Positions 53,875 to 62,322 of a stretch of DNA of 64,000 bases are shown here, piece after piece. The notes beneath the pieces are model-generated. The model had not been told where the DNA came from and ran no database searches. It worked only from the letters and a program-made list of their open reading frames with translations. The number at the start of each line of letters is the position of its first letter. The stretch's first letter is position 1. Position numbers and translations under genes: made by a program. The DNA is from Longispora albida DSM 44784 (GTDB lineage: Bacteria; Actinomycetota; Actinomycetes; Mycobacteriales; Micromonosporaceae): contig NZ_KB903835.1 of assembly GCF_000379825.1 (NCBI RefSeq), forward strand, positions 599 to 64,598, written 5' to 3'.

Positions 53875-54795
53875 GTGCCTGAGACCTTCACCTTCGCGAC
53901 GTACAACCTGTACAACTACCTCCGCCAGCACCCGCGCGAGCACCCCGACGAGACGGCCCGCTACGACGCCGTGGCCGCCGTGATTCGTGACCTCGACGCC
54001 GACATCGTCGCCGTGCAGGAGGTCTGCCACCCCGCCGGACTGGAGATCCTCGCCAAGGCCACCGGCATGACCGGCGTCTACCAGCCAGCGTGGGCCGACG
54101 AGGACGACGCCGAGGCCGACCGGTGGGCGTTCACACCGGGCCAGCACGGCTTCGGGCTCGGCCTGCTGTGGCGCACATGCGACTGGATCGTCCCCGACCC
54201 GCGCTCCTTCCGCGTGTACGGCCCCGGCGAGATGTGGCACGGCCTGGCCGCCCTCACCCTCACCATCCGCGGCGAGCGGATCTCCGTCGCCTCCTACCAC
54301 GCGCCGCCGTTCGGCCAGAACCGCCGCGAAGACGAAGCCGAACGCCTCGTCGCGATCCTGACCCGCGCCCTCGGCGGCGCCGCCCTCCTCGGCGGCGACA
54401 TGAACACCACCCCCGCCACCCGCGCTCCCGGCGGCGCCGGCTGGTACGACCCCGACCCCTACCAGGGTGTCGAGTGGTACAGCGACATGATCTACCAGTG
54501 CGACTGGACACCCACCCCCGACGGGCAGCGCGCCGGGACCGCCAACCGCAGGGCCGCTGACATCCTGCTCGGCGGAGGACTCCACGACACCGCAGCACTC
54601 GCCGAAGCACCATGGGCTCCGACGACCGGGCATCACCCAGACGACGACTACGCCCAGCGCGGGCTATGGCGACGCATCGACCTTATCCACGCCACCGACG
54701 CCCTTACTGGCCGAGTGACCGGCCACCGCGTCCGCGACAACCAGGCCGCCCGCGAGGCCAGCGACCATTTGCCGGTCACGGTGACGATCACGTGA
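53875..54795 (+). CDS. Endonuclease/exonuclease/phosphatase-family nuclease, 306 aa
   Basis: Metal-dependent phosphoesterase of the DNase I/EEP fold. The conserved residues are all present: Asn11 (ATYN), Glu49 (VAVQE), His142 (YHAP), Asp175 and Asn177 (GGDMN), Asp269 (RIDLIH) and the catalytic SDH at 296-298 (ASDHLPV). GTG start at 53875. There is no signal peptide, so it acts in the cytoplasm and could cut DNA, RNA or phospholipid head groups. The stop overlaps by four bases the start of a caspase-like protease gene (GTGA at 54792), so the two are made together and may form a nuclease/protease defence pair. Confidence 0.88.
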   Translation: MPETFTFATYNLYNYLRQHPREHPDETARYDAVAAVIRDLDADIVAVQEVCHPAGLEILAKATGMTGVYQPAWADEDDAEADRWAFTPGQHGFGLGLLWRTCDWIVPDPRSFRVYGPGEMWHGLAALTLTIRGERISVASYHAPPFGQNRREDEAERLVAILTRALGGAALLGGDMNTTPATRAPGGAGWYDPDPYQGVEWYSDMIYQCDWTPTPDGQRAGTANRRAADILLGGGLHDTAALAEAPWAPTTGHHPDDDYAQRGLWRRIDLIHATDALTGRVTGHRVRDNQAAREASDHLPVTVTIT

Positions 54796-55601
54796 AGTCG
54801 CTATCCCGCCTGACTGCGGGCTCGGCCGCAGCCCCGCTGGCACGGCCGGGCGGCTGGCCGCCGTCCTGGGAGTGCCACTGCACCCCGCGGCGGCGCGGCA
54901 TTCATTTGGTGTGGTTTGCCTGTGTCGAGGAGTCAGAAGAACTCGAGGGACGGCTCCGGAAGAGGTTCCCGGACGGATCGCCTTCGGCGATCTGCCGGTT
55001 CCCGTGCGTCGATGGCCGTGAGCTGAAGATGGCGATCGGGCTGCGTGTGCGGATGCTGATCGTGTCGGGGCACGGCTTCTGGGATGCCCTGGGCGTGCAC
55101 GGGAAAAACCACCTGGCTACGCGGATGCTGTGGCCGGATCTACCGAAGCGGCACGTCAAGGCGCCGGTAGTGGTGTTGGACATGTGCCACGGCGCTTGGG
55201 CATTCGAGCACCTCCGCCACGCGTTGCCGAAGGAATCGACCGTGGTGGCGTTCAGCGCGACGATCTACATGCGGCAGTGCGAGCACGTCATCGTGCAGCT
55301 GATCGAGCAGGTCACCGGCGATATCCCCGAGGGGAGTCTGGCCGCCTGCATGCACGCCGCCGCTGTGGCCATCGGTGCCGGCGAGCGCAGCCCCGGCGAC
55401 TGGACGATCGTCCACACCATGAGCAACGCCGACGGTTCGATCACGCCGCCTCGCCGCCTCCTGGCTGAACGCCGCGACTACTACGTGGCGCGCTCAGAGA
55501 CCGGGGACCTGGATCCAGCGTCCTCCGCCGACCACGTCGATGCGTCCTCCGCACACACGCACGGCGGTGTCGTCGTCGATCGCGTAGGTCTCCAGCCCTA
55601 G
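54792..55601 (+). CDS. Caspase-like (CHAT/C14-type) protease, 269 aa
   Basis: The dyad is visible: His94 in IVSGHGFWDA and Cys132 in VLDMCHGAW, with the strand order (RMLIVSGHG ... APVVVLDMCHG) typical of bacterial caspase-like and CHAT proteases. The region between holds LATRMLWPDLPKRH, a likely loop. No transmembrane segment. It shares an overlapping start with the nuclease gene; a protease co-made with an EEP nuclease suggests that cleavage activates or inactivates the nuclease, as in other protease-guarded defence systems. The 3' end overlaps the opposite-strand S51 peptidase by 108 bases, which is unusual. Confidence 0.7.
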   Translation: MKSLSRLTAGSAAAPLARPGGWPPSWECHCTPRRRGIHLVWFACVEESEELEGRLRKRFPDGSPSAICRFPCVDGRELKMAIGLRVRMLIVSGHGFWDALGVHGKNHLATRMLWPDLPKRHVKAPVVVLDMCHGAWAFEHLRHALPKESTVVAFSATIYMRQCEHVIVQLIEQVTGDIPEGSLAACMHAAAVAIGAGERSPGDWTIVHTMSNADGSITPPRRLLAERRDYYVARSETGDLDPASSADHVDASSAHTHGGVVVDRVGLQP

Positions 55602-56186
55602 GCTGCGGGCGGGACCCGGGTCATACGCATCGAGGTCAGCGTGTGGGTGGATACCGAAGTCGAGAACGTCGAGCGGAGAGATCGCCTCTGACCCGTGGTG
55701 CTGAAATAGCGGGTCGCCGGTGCCGAACAGGCCGGTGAGGCGTTCGGTGAAGTGGGTGGACAGGATCATGGAGCCGGCGCTCGCCCCGACGTACACCACC
55801 CGGTCGAGGAGATCGCGCAGCGACCGGGCAAGCCGCCGGGAATGGATCACCTGGGCGAGGTGGTAGGCATTGCCGCCGGTCACGTACAGCACGTCGATGT
55901 CGGCCAGCTGCTCGAGCAGCATCGGCATGGGAAGGGCCGCCAGGTCGACGACGGTGAACCGCGCCCACCCCAGCTTGTGGACCCGCCGCAACTCGGCCAC
56001 GACCCAGTCGTGATCACCAGGGGCCGCCAGCGCCGCCGTGATCACGAACGTGACACGCGCCTGGGCATACGGCTTGCCCAGCAGCTCCGCCAGCGTTGCC
56101 CGGAGTGCGGGATTGCGCAGTCCCGCCGAGGTCAGCAGCATCCGCGCCGTCGGGCTGGGCTCGGGTGGGTGCCCGGCTCCGGTCAC
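55494..56186 (-). CDS. Peptidase S51-like (dipeptidase E family) protein, 230 aa
   Basis: The serine nucleophile motif is GASAGSM (Ser136), with the preceding VLYVTGGNAYHL loop and a later HPHADLDAY, matching S51 peptidases (alpha-aspartyl dipeptidase, cyanophycinase). Likely removes N-terminal aspartyl residues or acts on a related substrate. The start may be GTG 56186 or ATG 56141. Its 3' end overlaps the convergent caspase-like gene by 108 bases. Confidence 0.8.
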   Translation of the reverse strand: MTGAGHPPEPSPTARMLLTSAGLRNPALRATLAELLGKPYAQARVTFVITAALAAPGDHDWVVAELRRVHKLGWARFTVVDLAALPMPMLLEQLADIDVLYVTGGNAYHLAQVIHSRRLARSLRDLLDRVVYVGASAGSMILSTHFTERLTGLFGTGDPLFQHHGSEAISPLDVLDFGIHPHADLDAYDPGPARSLGLETYAIDDDTAVRVCGGRIDVVGGGRWIQVPGL

Positions 56187-56239
56187 GACGGGCCTGCGGT
56201 GAGCATGCTGTGCCTCCCTGAAGTCTGCGGGTCAGTTGC

Positions 56240-58270
56240 TCAGCTGGTGCTCAGTACGACGCGTGCCGCGTCGAATCGCCCACCGGCTAGGTCCGTGTGG
56301 CGGATGAGGAAGTTGAGAGTGCCGGCGTCCCACCAGCACATCCCGGCATCCGAGTGCGAGTCGCACACCAGCAGCGTGGTCCAGGAGCCGATCTCGGCGT
56401 CGATCTGGTCGCGGTGCTGGTGCCACCATTCCCAGTCGGCGAGCCTGCGTGCCCAGGTGGTGCTGCCCGGCGCCTTGCGTCGGAGTTCCCCGGGTGGGGT
56501 CAGGCGCTCGTCGGTGCGGCCGTGGGCGGCGAAGACCAGGTCGCTGATCATGTCGTGGCCACTGTCGTCGGGGTAGCCGCCGAGGAAGCTGACCTCACGG
56601 CCCGCGCCGGTGCCGTCGAGCCGGTTCACGACGGTGAGATAGGCATCCGTCTCGTCCTGGCCGAGAGCGAGCGCGTCGAAGGCGTCGCTGCCGTACGGCG
56701 GCAGCCGCAACGCGGAGCCGAAGGTCACCGCCCGCTCGGGCAGGACTTCGCCTTCCTCGTCGAGGAACACCGTCCCTTCCGGCGGGGCCGGTGCGCGGTG
56801 GAGCGGGCCGGTGTAGTGGCAGACCAGGCCGCCGGGGTCGCTGGCGGTGGCATTGTCGCCAGCGAAGAAGCTGAGCACCCCGTGGTCAGGCAGCGGAAGG
56901 CCCGGTACAGGCGGGACGGCAGCCAGGTCGAGCTGCAGCAGAAACGTGCGCAGCTGCCCGTCCACAGCAGGCCACGCCACGCCAGGCGGAAGGTCCGGGC
57001 AGCCACCGAACCGCGACGCCCCCGCGGACAGCGGCCCGCCTGGATCGGCCGTGCGGATCGTCACAGCGGGCCGGGCGCTTGCCGCGATGGCGGCGAAACG
57101 GTGGCCGAGGCCGCACCGGTCGAGCTCGGCCATCAGCACAGCGTTCTGCTCCTCGCTGAGCAGCTCCATCTCCGGTCCGGGTGCGGCGGGGCGCAGCGCG
57201 TGGGCTAGGGCTGCAGCCTGTTCGGCTTCCTCAACGGCCCACATCGCCGCCAGATCGTCGAGCTGTCTGCTGCGCAATCCTGCCGCGAGGAGGATTTCGG
57301 CGAGGTGCTCGCGCAGGTCCACGGCGTCGGGACTGCCTGCCGGGCGGCGGGTGTGGTGACCGGCAGGGAGCGTCACGGTCAGGGGGGCGGGCTGCCCGAG
57401 GTATGCCTGGAGCCCGGCGTCGAGGCCGAATGTGACGACCGCGGCCTGGCCGTCGACCTCGACGTGCTCGATCGTCGCGCCGGGCGGGAACACGAGAGTT
57501 CGCCTCGGCTGGCCGTCGATGATGACGAGCAGCGTCCACAGCCCGTCCCCGGCGGCATCCGGCCTCGCCAGCACGACATGGGAGCCGGGGCTGCGGCGGG
57601 CGGCGCGGCGCGCGACATACAGGCTCAGCCCGTTGTCGCTGATCCCGCGAAGTACTGACGCCTGAGCCCAGGCGCGCAGGTAGGTGAGTTTGGTCAGGTA
57701 GGCGTGCTGGCCGTGGGTGAGCTCGGGCCAGTCGTCGCCCGGGTCGAGATCCCGGCGCGGCCGGCGTTCGGCTGCCCGGATGACCGCGTCGTCAGCCAGT
57801 GCCAGGAACAGGCTGGTGAAGTCGGCGTACCAGGCGGTGGCCATGCTCAGGCGCACCGCCTGCCCGGCACGCGGGTGACCATCACGGATCAGGGCGTAGA
57901 GCGTGCCATGCTCGGCATGCACGCCGATGACGATCACGTCGCGCGCTGTCAGCCCTTCAGCAGCGAGAGTGCCGTGCTCGGCGTGAAACGCCACCATGGC
58001 TGGTGCGGTGAGCCCGTCGCCTTCGCCACGCAGCTCGGCGAGGCCGAACAGGGTGGTCTCGAAGTGCATTCGTGGCCAGCCGTCGGCGTGGAGCAGGAAC
58101 TGCCGGTAGTCGGCCGGCAGCCGCACCCCCCACTTGTCCTCGAACACCGCGATGTCGTCGGCGGTGGCGCGGGCACGGGGCAAGGTGTAGTGCTCAGAGG
58201 GGCCGCCGCCGCGTTCGTTGATCTCGTTCTTGGCGATGATCATCATGCCGAGCAAGACACGCCAGTCCAC
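56240..58270 (-). CDS. SUKH (SMI1/KNR4) immunity protein fused to DUF1963-like domain, 676 aa
   Basis: Residues 1-155 are a SUKH/SMI1-KNR4 domain (ADDIAVFEDKWGVRLPADY, FLLHADGW), paralogous to the single-domain protein at 58792, which begins with the same VDW...AKNE pattern. A middle region, 160-330, includes TLLVIIDGQPRRTLVFPPG and is unassigned. The last 280 residues match DUF1963/YwqG (SRFGGCPDLPPGVAWP, FLLQLDL, GVLSFFAGD, SFLGGYPDDSG, LLVCDSHSDAGMCWWDAGTLNFLI). SUKH proteins neutralise diverse nuclease toxins. Fusions with DUF1963 occur in heterogeneous immunity genes of polymorphic-toxin systems. GTG start. Confidence 0.8.
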   Translation of the reverse strand: MDWRVLLGMMIIAKNEINERGGGPSEHYTLPRARATADDIAVFEDKWGVRLPADYRQFLLHADGWPRMHFETTLFGLAELRGEGDGLTAPAMVAFHAEHGTLAAEGLTARDVIVIGVHAEHGTLYALIRDGHPRAGQAVRLSMATAWYADFTSLFLALADDAVIRAAERRPRRDLDPGDDWPELTHGQHAYLTKLTYLRAWAQASVLRGISDNGLSLYVARRAARRSPGSHVVLARPDAAGDGLWTLLVIIDGQPRRTLVFPPGATIEHVEVDGQAAVVTFGLDAGLQAYLGQPAPLTVTLPAGHHTRRPAGSPDAVDLREHLAEILLAAGLRSRQLDDLAAMWAVEEAEQAAALAHALRPAAPGPEMELLSEEQNAVLMAELDRCGLGHRFAAIAASARPAVTIRTADPGGPLSAGASRFGGCPDLPPGVAWPAVDGQLRTFLLQLDLAAVPPVPGLPLPDHGVLSFFAGDNATASDPGGLVCHYTGPLHRAPAPPEGTVFLDEEGEVLPERAVTFGSALRLPPYGSDAFDALALGQDETDAYLTVVNRLDGTGAGREVSFLGGYPDDSGHDMISDLVFAAHGRTDERLTPPGELRRKAPGSTTWARRLADWEWWHQHRDQIDAEIGSWTTLLVCDSHSDAGMCWWDAGTLNFLIRHTDLAGGRFDAARVVLSTS

Positions 58271-58346
58271 GCCGCGAGCGTCGTCGGTGTCGATCGTGAC
58301 CTCCAGATCAAGGGATCCGGCCGATCGGCCGGACGGGGGCGGCCGG

Positions 58347-58775
58347 TCAGGCGGCAGGCGCGTCGGTGATGCCGCAGTAGTCGAGCGTGAACGTCCGCAG
58401 GAGCCGCAGGGCCGGAGCGGACACCGTGATCTGGCCCTGGCCGGTGACGGCGAAGTCGTCCTGGCCGATCTGCCCGGCGATCACCAGCCAGCGAAACCGC
58501 GGCACCTCGGCCTTGGAGAAGGGCTCCTGCGCCTGCGGGGACATTGCCACCTGGGCGGACGCGAAGTGGCAGCCGGTCAGGCCGGACTCCTCGATGGCCC
58601 GCGCCAGGCGCGGACTGGCCAGGTAGCACGGGAAGCTTTCGATCAGATCATCGCCGAGCCAGTCAATGATCTCGTAGTGCAGCGCCGAGACCACGGGCGG
58701 GTGGACGGTGCTGTCCATGACCGTGCCCGGCCCGAGTTCCCCGGGCACTTCCGGTTCCAGAAGGTGATAGCCCAC
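58347..58775 (-). CDS. Candidate immunity protein of unknown family, 142 aa
   Basis: Begins MGYHLLEPEVPGELGPGTVMD and continues ALHYEIIDWLGDDLIESFPCY and GCHFASAQVAMSPQAQE. A small acidic soluble protein without a recognised domain. It sits between two SUKH genes and shares their strand, 16 bases after the stop of the SUKH gene at 58792, so it is probably part of the same immunity block. I do not name a family. Confidence 0.6.
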   Translation of the reverse strand: MGYHLLEPEVPGELGPGTVMDSTVHPPVVSALHYEIIDWLGDDLIESFPCYLASPRLARAIEESGLTGCHFASAQVAMSPQAQEPFSKAEVPRFRWLVIAGQIGQDDFAVTGQGQITVSAPALRLLRTFTLDYCGITDAPAA

Positions 58776-58791
58776 ATCTCGCCTCGCCGCT

Positions 58792-59340
58792 TCAGGAACC
58801 GGCCGTCCCGGCGCGCAGTTTGTCGGCCTGCTGCAGGGAGTAGTCGCGCATGGTGGCGATGAACTCCGCCAGGCCGGTGTAGCGTTCGACTTCCTCGCCG
58901 TCGAGCCAGATCACCGTGCCAGCATCCGGCCGGCCGTGGCGGATCATGACGAACATGGCGCGCATGCCCACCCCGGCGCAGACCGGGAACACGTCGGCGC
59001 GGGTGACGTCCAGGTCCTCGAAGACGTCCTCGGACTCGTACACGTCGAGGATGTCTGCGGCGACCGCAGCCTCGGGTGTCTGGCCGTTCAGGTCGGCCAG
59101 GCCAAACAGCTTGGCGCGGAAGTAGAACGACCGCCACCCGTCGGCGTGTGCCAGGAACTGGCGGTACTCCTCCGGCAGCGGCCCCCCGGCGGCATCCTCG
59201 AAGGCGGCGATGTCTTCGGGTGCGGCTGGGGTGTTCGGGGCGACCAGGGGTTCGAGGTGGTCGGGGTCGAGTTTGTCGGCCTCGTTCTTGGCGAGGATCA
59301 GCTGGCCGATGAGGGCCTTCCAGTCCACCTGGTCACTCAT
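58792..59340 (-). CDS. SUKH (SMI1/KNR4) family immunity protein, 182 aa
   Basis: Begins MSDQVDWKALIGQLILAKNE, followed by EDIAAFEDAAGGPLPEEYR and QFLAHADGWRSFYF, the SMI1/KNR4 signature, and ends with EEVERYTGLAEFIA. The start ATG overlaps the stop of the toxin gene at 59333 by eight bases, the usual toxin-then-immunity order. It should bind and inhibit the C-terminal domain of that toxin. Confidence 0.85.
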   Translation of the reverse strand: MSDQVDWKALIGQLILAKNEADKLDPDHLEPLVAPNTPAAPEDIAAFEDAAGGPLPEEYRQFLAHADGWRSFYFRAKLFGLADLNGQTPEAAVAADILDVYESEDVFEDLDVTRADVFPVCAGVGMRAMFVMIRHGRPDAGTVIWLDGEEVERYTGLAEFIATMRDYSLQQADKLRAGTAGS

Positions 59341-60355
59341 CGTCGTCGTCCTCGTCTCGTGGGATCTCAATTTCGAAGCTTTCCGGTCGATAGCCGACAG
59401 GGTATCTGGCTGACTGCGATCCAAGCGAGCTGTTCATCCGGTGCGTGTGCCTGCCCCAGCCCTGCGGCGGATCCGCCACCCCAGTCCACGTCGTGTCGGG
59501 CAGGTGCGCGGCCACCAGCTCGCCGTAAGGCTCCCCGGCGGCCTGGGCGCGTCGGCGTTCGAGCTCAGCGGCACGCTCTTTGTCTTTGTTGAGCTGGCCC
59601 CGGACACTGACCCGGCCGGTGACCGGGGTCTGCCCGGCCTCCAGGGCGCGCTGGGCGCCCTCGACGTACTCGACCAGGTGCAGCCGCTCGTCATCTGTCG
59701 GGTTCTCGACGAGCCGCAGGATCACCGGGCCTTCGGTGATGCCGAGTCGCCGCATCAGCGTGCCGTGGCCGACCGGCCGTTTCACCGGCTTGGCTGCTCC
59801 CGTTGTCCCGCCCCCGCCGCCCCCGCCGCCCCCGAGCCCTCCGATGGCAGTGACCTCGGGGATCTGCGCGGCGGCGTGGTTGCGGGCGGTCCCGGCGGCG
59901 CGCTTGCCCCGGGCGGCGGCCTGGTTGACCTGGTCGAGCAGCCGCAGCAGAGGACCTGGCTCGGCTCCGGCGAGCGCGGTGCGCACCGTGCTCTCGGCGG
60001 TGTCCAGCGGCGGGAAGCAGGCCGTGATCGCCGTCGTGGAGGTGTCGATCGCCGCGATCGACGCCAGCAGCCGCTCCCGGACCTCCTGCGGTGTTGTCCC
60101 TGACCCGATGCCCCGCACCGGTGGCTCCGCGTCGCGCACGGCCGCATGAGCCGCGCCCAGGCTGGCGGCGACCGTCTCGATCGAGGTGACCACGTCCGAC
60201 ATGCTGTGCGCGACCCCGTCGAGACCCTGGGCGTGCGCCTGCTGGCGGACCCGGTCGGCGTGGCCGATCGTCGTGGCCGTCGTCGCCTGCGCGTCGCTGA
60301 TCTCCACACCAGCATTGGCCAGCGCGGACAGAATCGGAGCGGTGACAGTCGCCAT
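59333..60355 (-). CDS. Polymorphic toxin with WXG-like helical N-terminus and unknown C-terminal domain
   Basis: 340 residues. Residues 1-170 are a four-helix-type N-terminal domain paralogous to the protein at 62645 (for example IGHADRVRQQAHAQGLDGVAH and TAESTVRTALAGAEPGPLLRLLD). An eight-glycine hinge (about 175-185) leads to a C-terminal domain with LMRRLGITEGPVILRLVE, TGRVSVRGQLNKDKE, LVAAHLPDTTWTGV, RHTHRMNSSLGSQSARYPVGYRPE and an acidic tail (DEDDDDE). I do not recognise this domain as a known nuclease. It has two His and a conserved-looking NSSLG-YP-GYRP motif. An SUKH immunity gene overlaps it. Export probably depends on the FtsK-like system at 63507. ATG at 60355. Confidence 0.75.
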   Translation of the reverse strand: MATVTAPILSALANAGVEISDAQATTATTIGHADRVRQQAHAQGLDGVAHSMSDVVTSIETVAASLGAAHAAVRDAEPPVRGIGSGTTPQEVRERLLASIAAIDTSTTAITACFPPLDTAESTVRTALAGAEPGPLLRLLDQVNQAAARGKRAAGTARNHAAAQIPEVTAIGGLGGGGGGGGGTTGAAKPVKRPVGHGTLMRRLGITEGPVILRLVENPTDDERLHLVEYVEGAQRALEAGQTPVTGRVSVRGQLNKDKERAAELERRRAQAAGEPYGELVAAHLPDTTWTGVADPPQGWGRHTHRMNSSLGSQSARYPVGYRPESFEIEIPRDEDDDDE

Positions 60356-60509
60356 GCACGCCTCTCGCAGGAGTCCGGTATTCCGGACCCGCACACTAGA
60401 AGACAGACTCGCTTTTGGACAGACCCGTGACTATCCGTCAAACAATCCGCGCAGAATCGCGCAGCACCGATAACGGTCAGTGAGGGTGGCTGGCGCTGGG
60501 GCTGCTCAG

Positions 60510-61430
60510 CTACTTCGCGGTCCAGGCCACCCTATCGTCGCGGGCACCCGACGTTGCGTAGACAGTCACGATGCGGCGCGCGGACTGCAGTGAGACCCTG
60601 GCTTTGCTGCCAGGCACCGAAAGCGTGCGCCCGTCGGCGTCGATGCTGACGATGAGGTCCGGGCCAGGCGGCAGCTCGACGGCGTAGGTTTCATCACGTT
60701 CCCAGCAGACCGCGGCACGACCGGCGTCGACATCGACATCGACCCTGAGTTCTGGCGAACCGGGCGGGCCGAACCAGATGCGCTGCCCGCTGGTCCCGGT
60801 CGCCGTGATGTAGCCGGCCTGCTCAACAAACAAGTCCCCGGCAGCTTCGCCATCAGGCAGAACCTCTTCCTGTCCGTGGAAGTGGGTCATGACGCGCGTC
60901 ACTTGGCTATGAATTTCATCCGAGCGGTCCAGCATGTCCTGTTGCGGCGGTGACCACCGGAGATTGGCTGGGCGTTTTCCGGCGGACAGGTACTCCACGA
61001 CGGCAGCAGGGAACCTGCCTGTGGCCGCTGCCCACGTGAGTGCAGGCTTGCTGCCGGTGGTGATGTAGGCGATCGCCGCCTGTCGGGCGGTTCCCACAGA
61101 TACCACCGCTAGCTCGGCTGGAATGGTGACCAGCGGTCCTTCGGTCTCCAACACTTCGAGAGGCCCAGCAGGTGAAAGTTCCACGGCGTGGGATCCGTCC
61201 GGGATCCAGGTAACCGCTGCCCGTCCGGCCTGCGCGTCGATATCGATCCGGAGTTCGGCCCCGGACCGGGGATCTGCCGAATCCACATCCAGGTTCGGGC
61301 AGAGCCAGATCGTCATGCCGGTACCGCCGTGGGGCTTGAGTGACTCGGAACGGATATCGAAGTGCTGGGCGGCATCGTCTGGCCCATGCAGGGCCTCAAC
61401 GCTGCAGTAGTCGATGTAAATGAAGGGCAC
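60510..61430 (-). CDS. Two tandem Imm1-like immunity domains, 306 aa
   Basis: Each half repeats the pattern of acidic beta strands (ELRIDIDAQAGRAAVTWIPDGSHAVEL; ELRVDVDVDAGRAAVCWERDETYAVEL) and ends with a serine or alanine-rich helix and a short strand (AELAVVSVGTARQAAIAYITTG-KPALTW). These features match Imm1 (PF14430) proteins, which neutralise deaminase toxins. The first half is complete; the second is followed by a further helix. Related domains occur in the next two genes. They make an array of four Imm1-like units behind a deaminase relic. Confidence 0.8.
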   Translation of the reverse strand: MPFIYIDYCSVEALHGPDDAAQHFDIRSESLKPHGGTGMTIWLCPNLDVDSADPRSGAELRIDIDAQAGRAAVTWIPDGSHAVELSPAGPLEVLETEGPLVTIPAELAVVSVGTARQAAIAYITTGSKPALTWAAATGRFPAAVVEYLSAGKRPANLRWSPPQQDMLDRSDEIHSQVTRVMTHFHGQEEVLPDGEAAGDLFVEQAGYITATGTSGQRIWFGPPGSPELRVDVDVDAGRAAVCWERDETYAVELPPGPDLIVSIDADGRTLSVPGSKARVSLQSARRIVTVYATSGARDDRVAWTAK

Positions 61431-61478
61431 TACCGCTCACCGGCTTTCGGCCGCAGGTCTTGTATGCGTGTCTTGGCT

Positions 61479-61915
61479 TCAGGAGGCGGAGGGTGACCAG
61501 CGCACATTCGCCGGGCGGAGGCCGTCGGTGGTGTAGGAGACGGCTATGGCTCTGGCGGTCGGAACGGACACGACCGCGAGTTCTGCGGGGATGGTGACGT
61601 CGGCGGCGCAGGAGGACTCCACGACGGTCAGCGCGATGGTGGGCTCAAGTTCCTTGGCATGCGTGCCGTCAGGCAGCCACCTGACGTCGGCTCTCCCAGC
61701 ATCCGGATCGATGTCGATGCGCAGCCGCAGCGATGCCTCGTCGAGGTCCGCGCGAGGGTCGGGGGGCTGATCGGAGATGGCCCACCACATGGTCTGGGCT
61801 GATCTGCCGCCCCGCAAGATCCGTTGGTTCTGCTGGTCAACAGCTCGGCAGCGTCGTCGGGCCCGGTGAGCTCGTAGGCGACACCGTTGTAGTCGTACAT
61901 GACTGTGAGCGTCAC
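61479..61915 (-). pseudogene. Imm1-like gene with a frameshift
   Basis: Starts GTG 61915 (overlapping GTGA with the upstream gene) and reads TVMYDYNGVAYELTGPDDAAELLTSRTNG in one frame. Near 61825 the homology continues in another frame (RSAQTMWWAISDQPPDPRADLDEASLRLRIDIDPDAGRADVRW through AELAVVSVPTARAIAVSYTTDGLRPANVRW). A single indel has split an Imm1 domain. A sequencing error would give the same picture. Confidence 0.7.
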
Positions 61916-62322
61916 TGAGACCATCGCAGCAGTGTTGGCCTTCGGCCGGTCATCACGTACTCAGCTATAGCCGAGTGCGCCGAATCTACGGACACCACCG
62001 CTAGTTCGGCTGGCACTTCGGAGAGCTGGCCGTCTTCTGACGTTTCCAGGACGGTGATGGGACCAGCCTGTGGCAGTTCGAGGGCGTGAGTATCGTCGGG
62101 CAGCCACCGCAGCGCCGCCCGGCCAGCGTCGTAGTCGATGTCCAGCCTGAGTTCTGCATCCTCGACGCCGACAGGCGCGAACCAGTACGCGAAGGCCCTG
62201 CTGCCATGTGGGGCGATGCGGTCGGCGCGTCGGCTGAAGAACGTCTCAACGGATGCGGCGTCGGACAGCTCTTGCTCGTCGATGTCCCACCAGACGGAGT
62301 AAGTCAGATTTTGGCGTCGCAT
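61912..62322 (-). CDS. Imm1-like immunity protein (in-frame with toxin relic), 136 aa
   Basis: ATG 62322. It reads NLTYSVWWDIDEQELSDAASV, HGSRAFAYWFAPVGVEDAELRLDIDYDAGRAALRWLPDDTH and ends with EVPAELAVVSVDSAHSAIAEYVMTGRRPTLLRWS, a clear Imm1 pattern. The same frame continues upstream without a stop through a deaminase fragment to 62751. The immunity protein may therefore be made alone from 62322 or as a fusion with the toxin piece. Confidence 0.75.
   Translation of the reverse strand: MRRQNLTYSVWWDIDEQELSDAASVETFFSRRADRIAPHGSRAFAYWFAPVGVEDAELRLDIDYDAGRAALRWLPDDTHALELPQAGPITVLETSEDGQLSEVPAELAVVSVDSAHSAIAEYVMTGRRPTLLRWSQ

Noticed and set aside
52813-54636. 607-codon version of the GNAT gene
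   Set aside because: The first 320 codons lie antisense to the EEP nuclease and have no ribosome site. The start at 53667 has GAGGAGG.
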